Below are positions 1-11,528 of a stretch of DNA of 64,000 nt, in pieces (positions within the stretch are counted from its first letter, which is position 1; every line of letters begins with the position of its first letter). This DNA comes from Gonatopus flavifemur. Lineage: Eukaryota > Arthropoda > Insecta > Hymenoptera > Dryinidae. The stretch lies in assembly GCA_018340375.1 (NCBI GenBank), contig JAFFJZ010000010.1, forward strand, positions 8,184,001 to 8,248,000. Reading direction: 5' to 3'. The position numbers and the translations under genes were made by a program. The notes below the pieces were generated by a model, which was not told the origin of the DNA, made no database searches, and was given only the letters and a program-made list of their open reading frames with translations.

Positions 1-53
1 AGTTTGGAAAGCAAAAATGAAAGAATGTGTATTTTTTGATGAAATGAATTTTT

Positions 54-1100
54 TTATTCAATATAGTCTCCCTCAACTTCAACACACTTATTCCAACGAT
101 CCTCTAATAATTGTATACCATCTCTGTAATGATTTTCCGGAAGCTCCGCAAAATACTGTTCCACAGCTGCAATAGCTTCTTCATTCGACGAAAAACGCTT
201 TCCACAAAGGAATTGTTTCAAATTTCTGAAGAGGTAATAGTCGGAGGGAGACAAATCTGGTGAATACGGTGGGTGTTGAAGCAATTCGTACTTCAATTCG
301 TTCAGTTTAGCCATCGCCAGAACACTTGTGTCAACACGTGCATTGTCTTGATGAAAAATGATTTTTTTCTTCCGTAAACCGGGTCTTTTTTCACGAATTT
401 TTTCATCCAACTGGTCCAAAAGGTTGCAATGATATTCAGAGTTAATTGTGTTACCTTTTTCGAGATGATCAATCAACAAAACCCCTTTTGCGTCCCAAAA
501 AACCGATGCTAAAACCTTTTTTGCCGATCGTTCTGACTTCACCCGTTTTGGAGCTGAACAACTAGCTTTAGTCCACTGTAAACGTTCTTGTTTCAGTTCA
601 GGATCATGATGGTAGATCCAAGTCTCGCCCACAGTTACGAAACGACGCAAAAAATCGGTCTTATTCTGCTTAAAATGCTCCAAATTACGCTGAGAAATTT
701 GTTTTCGATCCAGTTTTTGTTGAATTGTTAACGTGTGCGGCACTAACTTTCCAAACAGTTTTCCCATTTCTAATTCTTCATGTAAAATATGGAATACTCG
801 TTCGTCCGAGATGCCTATGGCATTAGCAATTTCACGCTTAGTCAAACTTGGATCTTCACTAACCATATTATGTACATGCTCAATGATTTCTGCTGTGGTT
901 GCAGTTTTTGGTCGTCCTTCGCGTGGATCGTCTTCAAGGTTAGTACGACCACGTTTAAATTCACCAACCCAAAATTCAACGGTGCGTTTTGAAGGTGAGG
1001 ACTCCTTATACACTTCTAACAATTGTTCATAAATTTCCTTTGCTCTTAAACCCTTCAAAACAAAGAATCTAATGACTGCACGATATTCAATTTTTTCCAT
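54..1100 (-). CDS. mariner transposase, full length, first catalytic Asp replaced by Gly
   Basis: A 348-residue uninterrupted frame on the minus strand, ATG at 1100 and TAA at 54-56. Tc1/mariner transposases cut and paste DNA at TA sites. The N-terminal paired helix-turn-helix region (about 1-115) includes the EFKRGR and LEDDPREGRP linker motifs. The catalytic DDE domain has Asp252 (FHQDNAR) and Asp287 (YSPDLSPSDYYLF), with exactly 34 residues between them, the mariner DD34D signature. The first catalytic position, normally Asp in V-DETW, reads VTVGETW (Gly158, GGC at 627-629), which should abolish metal binding and activity. The frame is otherwise intact, suggesting recent loss. The 3' terminal repeat is cut by or lies near the window edge, and I could not match the 5' one. 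It sits outside the kinase gene. Confidence 0.92.
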   Translation of the reverse strand: MEKIEYRAVIRFFVLKGLRAKEIYEQLLEVYKESSPSKRTVEFWVGEFKRGRTNLEDDPREGRPKTATTAEIIEHVHNMVSEDPSLTKREIANAIGISDERVFHILHEELEMGKLFGKLVPHTLTIQQKLDRKQISQRNLEHFKQNKTDFLRRFVTVGETWIYHHDPELKQERLQWTKASCSAPKRVKSERSAKKVLASVFWDAKGVLLIDHLEKGNTINSEYHCNLLDQLDEKIREKRPGLRKKKIIFHQDNARVDTSVLAMAKLNELKYELLQHPPYSPDLSPSDYYLFRNLKQFLCGKRFSSNEEAIAAVEQYFAELPENHYRDGIQLLEDRWNKCVEVEGDYIE

Positions 1101-1172
1101 ATTAAGAAAAATCAATGAGACGTCAACTTCAAATGGCTTGTAAACAAAGAATGAATTGACAGAATGACTTGT

Positions 1173-1309
1173 AACCAGTGTTCGGAACTCCTAGGATCGT
1201 ACACGATGTTTATTGGTCAATTCTTATAAAGCAATCAATCACCTCCAACATTCTATGAGAAGCGATCAATCAGAATCGTGTACGATCCTAGGAGTTCCGA
1301 ACACTGGTT
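1173..1309. mobile_element. Foldback MITE with 35-bp arms
   Basis: The left arm 1173-1207 and right arm 1275-1309 are perfect reverse complements starting AACCAGTGTTCGGAACTCC. The CAGTGTTCGG core looks hAT-like, but no matching 8-bp target duplication is evident at either plausible boundary. Confidence 0.8.
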
Positions 1310-1417
1310 CTCAGGACAGATATACCAACTTGAGAAAAAAAAAGTTTTGAGCTAGCAGTGCTATCTCTTGGTGAGCGCAGGAACTTTTCAACCAACCTGT
1401 AAGTATAAGCATAACGT

Positions 1418-1452
1418 GATGCGCAGAACCTATTTCTAAGGTTCTGCGCATC
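1418..1452. repeat. Short hairpin gatgcgcagaacc
   Basis: 13-base perfect arms 1418-1430 and 1440-1452 around a 9-base loop, lying next to the larger 1499-1701 foldback. Confidence 0.7.
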
Positions 1453-1498
1453 CGACTTGTGCTTATGTGAAATGCTTATTCATTTATGTGTTTAGTCC

Positions 1499-1701
1499 TT
1501 TACGCATCAGTGATGTGATATTCATCGAGCTGGGAAATCGCAGCTTGGTCACGTGATTACGTTTTGTACTGACACATGTGAGCGCTCTCATGGGTGAACC
1601 GCTCACCGACAAGAACACATACATGTGTTGGTGCAAAACGTAGTCACGTGACCAAGCTGCGATTTCCCAGCTCGACGAATATCACAACACTGTTACGCAT
1701 A
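1499..1701. mobile_element. Foldback element with 52-65-bp arms
   Basis: The core arms 1515-1566 and 1634-1685 pair with two mismatches (gtgatattcatcgagctggg and its complement). Weaker pairing continues outward to about 1499 and 1701. There is no coding content. Confidence 0.8.
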
Positions 1702-2540
1702 CCCAGGAATTGGTTCTGTGCGCGTAAGATAAGTAATGTGCGTCAACTATGCGCAGATTATGCACAGAGAGAAGGTGAGAGCGCTCACAGCCGGGGATCC
1801 ATTGCTAGTAAGTGGATCAGGTGAAACAGACCCACTGACCCCCTCCCTCATTTTTTAATGTTTCGATTCATGATAATCAAGAGTCATATACAATCAGTAT
1901 CCATACGCAATTAAATTTTGATTCAATACGTATCGAAAAGTATTCAAAAGAAATGCGTAATTTTATTATTATTGAAAAATAGAATCACTGTGGGTCTACT
2001 TCCATGATCCAATCGCCAGGAGGCCAGTGGAACTTTTAATACCGGCGCATAGGTGCCCGTGAACCCTCTCATCTTCTCTCTGTTTTGCATAAAACATGTA
2101 GAATACGCAGAAAATGCATAAAACATTGTAAAATTAATTCCGACTTGGAATTCAAAATTCAGAATATATGAAATAGATATTTATGAGTGTTGGAATGGTA
2201 AACAATTCATAGTTTTTAAATTATAACCCAACTTGACCATAAAAAAAGATGATGCAGAAAACCCCCTTGAGTTTTATGCGCACATTATGTTGGGTCGCTA
2301 GTAATATTTAGTAATCTCATCAGAAATCTGTAGTTTACAGCCAATGCCAAGCAGTCGGGCTTCTCGCATACTACCAGTCCAACTTATATACTCAAAGGGG
2401 CGTACGGTTTTTCGGGCTTATGATACTCCAAGTTAAGGACACTTGAACTATTTTATATGTATATACTCACGCTAATTCAAAAATTATTATTGGTTTTTCA
2501 GTAGTGTTAGAAAATGCATGTGGCGTTAACTCGGATGTCC

Positions 2541-2763
2541 TTAAGGCAATTCACCACAAGCCAAGTTACTTGATCTCTCCGCCCAGTTTCCTCAGTAAAT
2601 GAATAGAATAGAATCAATTTTATTGAGCAGGTGCATCTTCTTAGGCTATTGAAAAAAATGCAGCTACTCATTATTTTTCATTTTATGTGTTCGTTTCTGA
2701 GAAAACTGGGGGGAGAAATTTGGAATCTAGTAAATTTTGCAGGGAGTAATGAATCCCCCTTAA
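2541..2763. mobile_element. TTAA MITE family 1, copy A
   Basis: Bounded by TTAA at 2541-2544 and 2760-2763. The sub-terminal inverted repeat is agttacttgatctctcc / ggaatctagtaa, followed by cccagtttcctcag / ctgagaaaactggg. TTAA duplication is typical of piggyBac-like elements. Confidence 0.75.
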
Positions 2764-2978
2764 GGGCATTCATCAGAGGCAAAGTTACTAGATCTCTCCC
2801 CCCAGTTTTCTCAACGATTAAAGAATATAATCGATTTTAATGAGCAGGTGCATCTTCATAGCATATCAAAAAAAGTGCAGCTACTCTTTATTTCTCATTT
2901 TATTTGTTCGTTTCTGAGAAAACTGGGGGGCGATTTTGGAATCTAGTAACTTTTTGGGAAGGTGGTGAATGCCGTTGA
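2760..2978. mobile_element. TTAA MITE family 1, copy B
   Basis: Same family as copy A. It shares the TTAA 2760-2763 with copy A and ends at a mutated TTGA (2975-2978) shared with copy C. Arms are gttactagatctctcccc and its complement. Confidence 0.75.
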
Positions 2979-3199
2979 GGGCATTCATCAGAGGCAAAGT
3001 TACTAGATCTCTCCCCCCAGTTTTCTCAACGATTAATGAATATAATCGATTTTAATGAGCAGGTGCATCTTCTTAGCATATCAAAGAAAGTGCAGCTACT
3101 CTTTATTTTTCATTTTATTTGTTCGTTTCTGAGGAAACTGGGGGGGGGGGGCGATTTTGGAATCTAGTAACTTTTTGGGAAGGTGGTGAATGCCGTTAA
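2975..3199. mobile_element. TTAA MITE family 1, copy C
   Basis: Direct repeat of copy B (ggcattcatcagaggcaaag) ending at TTAA 3196-3199. It has an expanded G-run at about 3139-3150. Confidence 0.75.
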
Positions 3200-3468
3200 G
3201 GAGATACCAGTGATTCCCCGATGATGCAACCCGCCATACAAAATTACCGACTGAGTCAACATTTTCTCGGCAAGAATACTCTGCTCTGAATTCATGAAGA
3301 AGGATGAAATTTTTCCGGAATCGATCTTCAATCCTTCATCTACTGCTGTCACTGAACTGTATGATATACTGGAATGAGCGCAATTCAAAAATTTTTCGTC
3401 AAAGAGAGTCGAGTACACTGTGCGAGAAAAAGAAGCAGATACCCTTTACACCCATCATCCCTTTTTAA
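3196..3468. mobile_element. TTAA MITE family 2, one-armed or deleted copy
   Basis: It begins TTAAGGAGATACCAGTG and follows the left arm of the neighbouring 3465-3839 element (gatgcaacccgccataca..) to about 3350. Its right side is unrelated sequence ending at TTAA 3465-3468, so the second arm is lost or replaced. Confidence 0.6.
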
Positions 3469-3839
3469 GGGGACACCAGCGATCCCCGCTGATGCAACCC
3501 GTCATACAAAATTACCGACTGAGTAAACATTTTCTCGGCAAAGATACTCTGAACTGGATTCATGAAGAAGGGTGAAATTTTCAGGAATCAATCTTCAATC
3601 CTTGATCTACTGCTGTACATCGCCTAAATTTCGAATTTCACAGAAACATTTTTTCCTCAGTGGGTAATATAAACTTGCTTTTCGAAATTCAAAATTTAGA
3701 ATCAGTAGAAGATTGATTCCTGAAAATTTCACCCTTCTTCATGAATCCAGTTCAGAGTATTTTTGCCGAGAAAATGTTTACTCAGTCGGTAATTTTGTAT
3801 GACGGGTTGCATCAGTGGGGATTGCTGGTATCCCCTTAA
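3465..3839. mobile_element. TTAA foldback MITE family 2, complete
   Basis: Long arms of about 140-150 bp, from TTAAGGGGACACCAGCG to the complementary CTGGTATCCCCTTAA, enclose a short centre near 3640-3690. TTAA lies at both ends (3465-3468, 3836-3839). Confidence 0.85.
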
Positions 3840-3937
3840 GAGGATACCAGCGTTTACCATCCGAGCACGTTGGTTAGAAAACGACACACCTATACGATGG
3901 AAAGAGAGGTCCGAAGCAAACGCTGGTATCCTCTTAA
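3836..3937. mobile_element. Small TTAA foldback MITE, 102 bp
   Basis: Perfect terminal repeats TTAAGAGGATACCAGCGTTT and its complement. It shares its left TTAA (3836-3839) with the previous element. Confidence 0.85.
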
Positions 3938-4894
3938 TGGTTTCATTTCAGCTCGACTTAATTTTTGTAATTCATTAAAATTAATTTGAAATAATTTATT
4001 CAATTTTTCATTATTTGTATAATTTTATGTGAATAATATATTCAATCATCATCAAAGGCCAAATAATTCTTATAATGTAAGTCTATGTATGTAGAATTAT
4101 TGTCAAGGAGAGATATGATATTCTGTTGTTTAATGTATATAAAAAAACCATTTCTTGTACAGTACGTTCTTTTGGAACTGAGGATCGTGAGACACAACTT
4201 CCAGTTGCACCCCAACCCTGGTGAAAATGAAGCGTTGAAGCGCGACGAAAGCGTGACGAAAACGCAAGCGAAGAGTCATCTAAGCGTCACAAAGAGTCAC
4301 CTAAGCGTTATTTGGAAGGGAAATGAAACATTTCTTAAGTTCCATTTGTTTCAATACTCGCTTCCTCCACTTTCGGATTTACACCAGGGAAAATCAGGTC
4401 TATGAATCCATCTTATTTCGTGGTTCGGATATCAAAGATATCAGAGTCGTGAACAATGTTAACTCTATTCCAAATGATCTAGCAATTCTGCAGGTAAAAA
4501 TGAAAAACATTCACCAATTTTATACTACATTTTCAAGCGTTTGAAAAATTCAAATTGAACAGTCAAGTAGGAATTTCACTCAAATTTTGATGAAATTAGA
4601 TTGAATCAAAGCCTTTATCATATCAGCAGATCTCCAAGATGACAACTGAGTACTTGAATTGCCATATATTGTAATCCTCGACTTTGTTGAGAGTTTACGT
4701 TGAGAATATATTCAAGACAAACATAAAATTGTGCATGTTAAATGAATGAATTAGGATCTGAATCACAGGAATTTTTTCAGGAATGAATAAAACTTGTCAA
4801 ATTTGTTTATGAAACTCATGTAAAGTTTGTTGATCAATCAGAAATTGAAATCAATTTTGTGTTTGTGAATTCGAGAAAAATTTCATCAAAGGAA
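3938..4894. other. AT-rich spacer, no gene seen
   Basis: Short open frames (for example 4085-4405) have no recognisable domain. There is a minor local repeat of gtcatctaagcgtcac / gtcacctaagcgtt near 4275-4310. Confidence 0.5.
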
Positions 4895-5529
4895 CCCGTA
4901 TGGAAATATTTTGCTGAAAAATGTCTGTAAAACTATGAAAAATCTCTGAAAAAAAATGAAAAAATTCTGAGAAACTCTGACAAACTCTGAGAATCTCTGA
5001 AATTTTGATGAGAAATCTAATATTTTTGGGACATTCTTTACAGACTTTTTTCAGAGTTTCTCAGAGTTTTCTCATTCTTTTTCAGAGAAATAGTAACGAA
5101 ATTGCACTCTGAAAAAATTCTGACAAAACTCTGATGGATTGCTAACATTTTTATGACTTTTAGAAAAAAATTAAAAAATTTTCAAACACTTTTTCACACA
5201 TGATATTTGAATACGGCATATGAATGTATTTATTGAATTTCAGGATTTTTCAATAATCAGAAAAATGTCAACAATTTATTAGAGTTTTGTCAGAGTTTTT
5301 TCAGAGTGCAATTTTGTTACTATTTCTCTGAAAAAGTATGAAAAAACTCTGAGAAACTCTGAAAAAAGTCTGAAAAAAGTCTGTAAAGAATGTCCCAAAA
5401 ATATTAGATTTCTCATCAAAATTTCAGAGATTCTCAGAGTTTGTCAGAGTTTCTCAGAGTTTTTTCATTTTTTTTCAGAGATTTTCCATAGTTTTGCAGA
5501 CATTTTTCAGCGAAATATTTCCATACGGG
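4895..5529. mobile_element. Large inverted repeat with ~250-bp arms and ctctgaga iterations
   Basis: Ends CCCGTATGG (4895) and CCATACGGG (5529). The arms run to about 5150 and from about 5270 and are nearly complementary. Each arm is built of reiterated ctctgaga/ctctgaaaaa motifs. No target duplication is clear. Confidence 0.85.
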
Positions 5530-5992
5530 AAGGTTAACCGTCTCCCGTGATGGATCAAAATTATTTTCTTATGGGATTAATTATTCTGTTTTATATGTTC
5601 AAAATATATAGCTGTTTTAACAATGAATGGATTTCGTTACAACAATTCATTTTGTTAATTCAATAATACTTATTGTGCTCGCTGCTTGATATTGTTTTGT
5701 CAAATTAACAATGTTTATTGTGAATTCAAGCGGCAACTTATATTGTCATTTCAACCAGTGATTTTCGGCAATACAATTCTTGTTCAAAAAACAATGTGCT
5801 GTTGCTGTGAGAACAACAAATGATTGTATAACCAACAATGAAATGTTAACAATTCTTATATTGCTGGTTGATAACAACTCAAGCTAAAATCCTTGATCCA
5901 TTGAATGCATATTGTTACGCATTCGGCGACGCAACGTCCCTGCAAATTGCTTCAAACTGTTGTTGTACGTTTTCAACAATTTGCTGCATATT
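5530..5992. other. Spacer with acaat-rich degenerate repeats
   Basis: It contains recurrent attgttnnaatt/acaat motifs between 5610 and 5860 and no gene. Confidence 0.4.
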
Positions 5993-6384
5993 CCCGTACA
6001 GCACAACCACCGATCCTCCACCTAGGACTTCGGTGGACCGCAGGTGGAGAATTGGTGGAGAATTGGGAGCCGTGGAAATAAGGGAGAAATAAGGGAGAGT
6101 CTCCGTTGAGGCAACGGAGAGACGACGGAGAAATGTCCGCCCCCTGTATTTTCGATATAATTCTTATTGGTGCATTTACGTAACCAAATCTGAATGTATG
6201 AATTCGGGAATTTAAGTTTTACTGAAAATACAGGGGGTGGACATTTCTCCATCGCCTCTCCGTTGCCTCAACGGAGACTCTCCCTTATTTCTCCCTTATT
6301 TCCACGGCTCCCATTTCTCCAAAAATTCTCCACCTCTGGTCCACCGAAGTCTTAGGTGGAGGATCAGTGGTTGTGCTGTACGGG
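5993..6384. mobile_element. Foldback element ending CCCGTACAGCAC
   Basis: The left arm 5993-6160 and right arm 6222-6384 are close reverse complements (ctccacctaggacttcggtgg.., gtctccgttgaggcaacgg.., ccccctgtattttc). The terminus motif recurs at 6409 (cccgtacagcgcc), suggesting a second degraded relative at 6408-6538. Confidence 0.8.
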
Positions 6385-6539
6385 TTTGTTCAGCATTTTG
6401 CTGTTATCCCGTACAGCGCCGGGCATTTCTACGTTGCCTCTACGTTGCCTCCGCGTGGAATCTCCGTTCGTCCACGTTCTATCCACTTGGAGTCCACGGG
6501 GATGCGACGTGGAAGTCGGTGGATGTGCTGTTAGGGTAG

Positions 6540-7079
6540 GGGGATGTGATACAGATATGCGTGGCCATTTATGCACCATTTGAAGGCGCCAACATACGAG
6601 GGTTGATGTAAATATTGAATCAATTTCATTTATTTATTCATTTATTTATCCATTCATTATGAATGGGTTACATACCCTTAAAAATATTATAATACGAAGA
6701 AGTAGTACAAAATAATCCAAATCACAATACACGTCATTAATACAGCCCAGTCGATTTTATGATGAAAAACTTTGTGATTAATTTTGTTTGTTAAAAAGAA
6801 AAATCAATTTCATGTGCGTTATTATCTGGCACTGAAAATTTATATTTTTACAAAAACCTTTTTATTGCTTATATTTGAGTTTAACAATTTCGTTCGATGT
6901 TTATATTGTTCAGTTACCAATGATTATTACTCGATTCAATTTTGAAGCTGCATAAATCATTATATTTAAATTTATAAAAGAGAATTGATCTAGTATTTTA
7001 GAAAATGGATTCACGAATTCTTTCTTCAGCTAAAATCATATTAATTATCATCAATTTTATAATCAGTAAAGTGTACTTG
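6540..7079. other. AT-rich spacer, no feature seen
   Basis: Only low-complexity (attt)n-like sequence is present near 6628-6655. Confidence 0.5.
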
Positions 7080-7300
7080 TACACTGAAAAACAAATTTCA
7101 TCCAACCAAATCAATAATTTATTTGCCCTCTCTGCAGAAAATATTTTTTAGGATTAATGAAATATTTAATCCAATCAAATAATGGAATGCTTGCCCCAAA
7201 TAAATTGAAATAATTTATTCGCCACAAGTAATCAGTTTTGACATCTGATTGAATATTTAGTTTCTACAAATAAATATTTTTTCCACTGTTTTTCAGTCTA
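7080..7300. mobile_element. TA MITE, CACTGAAAAAC termini
   Basis: It begins TACACTGAAAAACAAATTT and ends with a complementary GTTTTTCAGT followed by TA. The interior is a loose palindrome of aaatatttaatt motifs, like the element at 28624-28815. Confidence 0.6.
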
Positions 7301-8040
7301 TAATCAATTTTGTTTTGTAATTCGTATTGATCGCTCCTTATTGGTCAAAATTTTGCAATTCGAATAAATTGAGTACATCGATCGAATACGACGTTTTCAT
7401 CCATTGTTTCATAGGATTATTCTCTCTTCTCTTTACAAAAAATGTCACAACTTCTTTCTCGGATGTTATAGAGATACGCAGTACGATTATAAAAGTTATG
7501 AACAATAATAACACCTGTACATAATGGAGTGACAGCACATGGCAATTAATAAAATAGAGAACGGATCAAAACGGTGAAAAGCGCGTAATTGTATGCATAT
7601 GAGAGTTCTCACACTTTCATTTGGTTTCATAAAAAACATTTTTCTCCGAGAGAACAAAATACAAGGTCGCTCGATGTGATGCAGAATACAAAGCCATTCT
7701 CATATCTTACGCTAACAAATAACTTTCGTTTGAGGGAATTTCAGGTAGAAAAGTGATGGTAAAATTATTTCATTCTTCGACATTATCATAATCATTCTTA
7801 TGATTACACGACATCTGCGTTTCGACACCAACGATGAGGGATACATTCAAAAATTCGCGCTTTTCGATTTTTTCTCGTGTCAATCGGGAAAAGAGAGCAG
7901 AAAGAAATGAATTGTGGTGAATTTGATTGAGAGGAACGGTGCGCGTCAAGGATATCTCTTTCTCTTCCCGAATGATGGGAATGATAAAAGATAAAGATGT
8001 GTATTATTTGATATGCACTAGCGTGTATGTACAATCAAAT
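7301..8040. other. Upstream flank, no gene seen
   Basis: Unique-looking AT-rich sequence immediately before the CpG-richer candidate promoter. No open frame is worth calling. Confidence 0.5.
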
Positions 8041-9007
8041 AATTCGCTATCTTACACTTCGCGTAAAAGGCTTGAATTTCGGGCTACCGCGGACAGGTAG
8101 CGCTCGCGATACCATCGGTAGAGAGCTCACTCTCGTAATGGCCGCTGTCTAGCGTTGTAGATCAACTTTTCGTCTCTTTACGTCTAATACAAGGTTGTCG
8201 CGTATCGTTTGACATGAAGAATTGAAAACAAAATAAACGTATCGAAATAACGATGAAGAGTATTGGGAAACTTTGCAAGGATGAGTGCACGCATTCGGCA
8301 ATTTAATGTGAGGTGTCGAAATTGTGTTGGAATTTTTATTTGATTGTATACTGTTGGAAAATAATTCAACAGTTTTATGTGCTTTTGTTTACTTCAAGGA
8401 ATTGTGGATAGTGATAACAACTAGGCAGTGTCACAACATATACCAAGGTTTATCAGTGTATCAAGTAATGTAGTAGTATCCAAACAATAGTGTAATTACA
8501 TTAAAAATAGTGCATCATCGTAATCTTGTGTTGTCAAAGACATATCAGTTACAGTGCCTTGAAGAAGAAAACACCGGGTTGTAAACGATAAACAAAAGTG
8601 ACAGCAACAATTCACTTACAAGCAAGTCATGCCTCTTTACTATTTCAAATTCGATACCAGTATTTCCAAGTAACATGGCTTCGAGGTCTTCTATTATTAT
8701 CACCATCAAATACAACATGAAGAAAGGGTGAACAATTTGCAGTGTGTGGTTTTTCGAAGAGCTCGTATACCAGTGGTCATAGTAGTGAAGAAACAACGCA
8801 AGAAAGTTACAATTGTGTATTTTTTTCTCATCTTTCTTTTTTTCCGTTTCGTGACAGCGGCGACGCGTCGAGAAGTTGTTGCTCTTCCATTATTTATTGG
8901 CGGCGTGCGGTCGTTCCCTTCATGAACTCTTTTTCCGATTGAAGGTCGAGAGTGCGAATGCTTCACTCGCAAGACACGTACAATAGCATTTTGATTTGAC
9001 TTGACAG
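8041..9007 (+). promoter_or_regulatory. Candidate cdi promoter and 5' non-coding exon
   Basis: This stretch is richer in CpG than its surroundings, especially 8060-8220 (cgcg, gcgctcgcg), and is free of recognisable repeats. It ends in CAG/GTACGT (donor at 9008), which could pair with the acceptor at 20202 to give an 11.2-kb 5'-UTR intron. No TATA box or unambiguous initiator was identified and no long reading frame runs through it. The assignment to cdi is inferred from strand and position; it could belong to an unrelated non-coding transcript. Confidence 0.35.
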
Positions 9008-10251
9008 GTACGTTAATTAGACTATTCGGAATAAGATGATCATTGTTCCTTCATTCTTGTAGTAAACAATTCATCAATGCTTCATATTTCGTCATTCTTT
9101 CATTTCCTTCATTTGTTTTTCTCTTTCCATTCTTTTATTTTATTGCAGGTGACATGATGCATCAAAAAAGGTATATTACGAAATTCGCACAATTGTTGGA
9201 ACTATGGTCATGAGTTGTATTACATCATAACTCGTGCCAATGATATATTTGTTGTTTGACTTGAGTAATTCAATGATAACAGAGAATCTACAGTCATTGT
9301 AGGAAGGAATATATCTAGTTGACAAAACGATAACAGTTTTCGGCGTCTCAAATATTTTTCTAAGATTTATAAATGATGTCATTTGATGTCAGCAATAATA
9401 AATTATACTCAATGTTTCTCGATTCTGAATCCATGTAAAGCTCAATGTTATTACAGTCCGAGTTATTTATTTAGATGAATCATTCATGATCGAATGTTGG
9501 CAAATTTGAGATTCATTGTTTATCGTTGTTCCTGAGTAACATGATCTGTTTGAATAACAAAGGTTCTGTGATGACCATATGATTAATAAAACAATGTTTT
9601 TCTGTGTTTAGTTCAAATTTTGTCTCGCACAGAGACCATGGATGATGAATAAAACTATAGTCGTCCTGTCAAAGATGTTATATTTATTTCGTCTGTTTCT
9701 ATTGGATCAAATTAGTTTTATTAATGACCGAGAACAAGATTACATGAAAATCAGTATGTACATTCAATTGGAGATAAATTGGTTCGATGAATATAAAAAA
9801 ACATATATGCAAATACTGATTATGCATATAATTCGGTTTCCAGTTATGTTTCTATCACCCTTGAGAAGATCTTTACCCAAAATTTTCAGAAGTGACTCGA
9901 TAAAATGGAAAAAATTCAACTAGGTAGACCTGACAGTTGGTACGACAGATGGTCTGAATAGTTGACACACCTTTGAATATTTTTGGTGAAGAGATGTCTC
10001 TTTTGTAACTCTTGAGTTTACGGAATCCTCTCAAATTTTGAACCAAGCTGGCAGGGCTCAAGTTACGATTACAATTGTGGTCTATAAAAGAATCCAATAG
10101 ACCAAAATTGAAAATGTCTCTTTCTAGAGTTCTTGAAACTGAATGTTCAACATAAACAAATGTTTTTAACCTCGCTATCATTTCCAAAGACCACTTCGAA
10201 ACAAGAGTAAGCTTGACGATAGATGGATAAATACATACATTTATTATGTTC
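9008..10251. other. Start of candidate 5'-UTR intron, no element recognised
   Basis: It opens with the GTACGT donor and is followed by unique AT-rich sequence. Short open frames such as 9642-9923 have no domain support. Confidence 0.4.
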
Positions 10252-10467
10252 TACACCGAGAAAACAAAAAGTTGTAAAATTTATATCTCGTGGAGTAAAT
10301 GTTTGAATAATTTCACAACAGCGAATGTGAAATATATACCACAGCTGATGTAAATCTTACATTCTGAGCTATAATAAAATCAACAAACATTGTGGTAGCT
10401 CTTTTTAAAATCGTTCAAATACTTAATTGACAAGATGTAAATTTTACAACTCCTTTTTCTGGGTGTA
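10252..10467. mobile_element. TA MITE, CACCGAGAAAA termini
   Basis: The left end TACACCGAGAAAAC..gttgtaaaattta and right end taaattttacaac..TTTTTCTGGGTGTA pair. TA flanks both ends. It is the same family as 43289-44081. Confidence 0.75.
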
Positions 10468-11528
10468 GGGTGAGACCCTGAGGAACAGGGAGAAATATAC
10501 AATGTTAAAATGTAGAGAATGTAGAGTCCTGAATCTAAAAAATAAAGAATACATGCTGAAAGGTGCGAGAAATGAGAATTACGTATATAAAATACGAATA
10601 CAATAGTTATGAAGCGCAAAATGACAATGCAAGCATGAAAAACATGAAATGAAGAATATACACATAACGTACTTGAAGTCGAGAAAGAGGTGGCAAGCAA
10701 GAAATCATCGTATCTCTTCTTGAATACATCACGAGTCGAGCTAACCTTGATATGATTTGAGATCGAGATTCATAGTTCACTACCTGTTGTCAAAAAGAGT
10801 TTTCAATAAGTAGCAGTACGGTATTTTAAGAAAATGCTAATTCTTCTAACTGAATTCACAAAAATGTTTCAGGAAATAATATTTACACTTCATGTATTGT
10901 GGTTCTGAACCGTAATTTTGAATCGAAAACAATATTTTTTTGAAGAAAACAGAGATACGAACGTCTTTCTTCAGATTGAAAATTGAAGGCGAATGTTGTT
11001 TACTTCTGAAAGATTAATGAAAATTGAGCAATAATAATCGAAATAGGGCATAACCAGTGTTAAAATAAGCCCAAGTGATTCAAGTAAAGAGACCAAATTC
11101 ATAGGAGAGCCCTGAAGTGTAATGTCTGATAGAGAGCAGAGAGAAAGATCGTTGATAAAGCCTAACGAACCAACATCACAAATTTGGTGACACAGTTATT
11201 TAAGAGTAAAATTCGAAAAATTTACAGTGTTGAATGATCAAATTTATTTGTTATGTATCACGTTAAAAGTCGGAGGCACAGGCCTCCAAAGCTTCATTGG
11301 GGTGTACGCGAAGTAACAGAAATCTATCCAAAACAGCCCTTAGAACTTTCAACAGTTTGCGTTTGACACAGTTAGTTGGGACGAGAACCACTTAAGGGGA
11401 CTTGAGCTGGAAGTGGAAAGGAAGTCAAATTTTGCGTGAACTTTTCACAGAAGGTGCATAATTAATACGACTTTGAATTTCTAAATGATTTCTGAAAGCT
11501 ACCAAATAAAATTGTAAAAGTTTGTTGA
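10468..11528. other. Intronic spacer with an orphan TTAAGGGGAC terminus
   Basis: No gene. TTAAGGGGACTTGAGC at 11392 resembles the end of the TTAA foldback families, but no partner was found. Confidence 0.35.

Noticed and set aside
2541..3199. CRISPR-like direct repeats
   Set aside because: Units are ~220-bp foldbacks with TTAA ends in a eukaryotic intron-rich locus; they are not short repeats with spacers.
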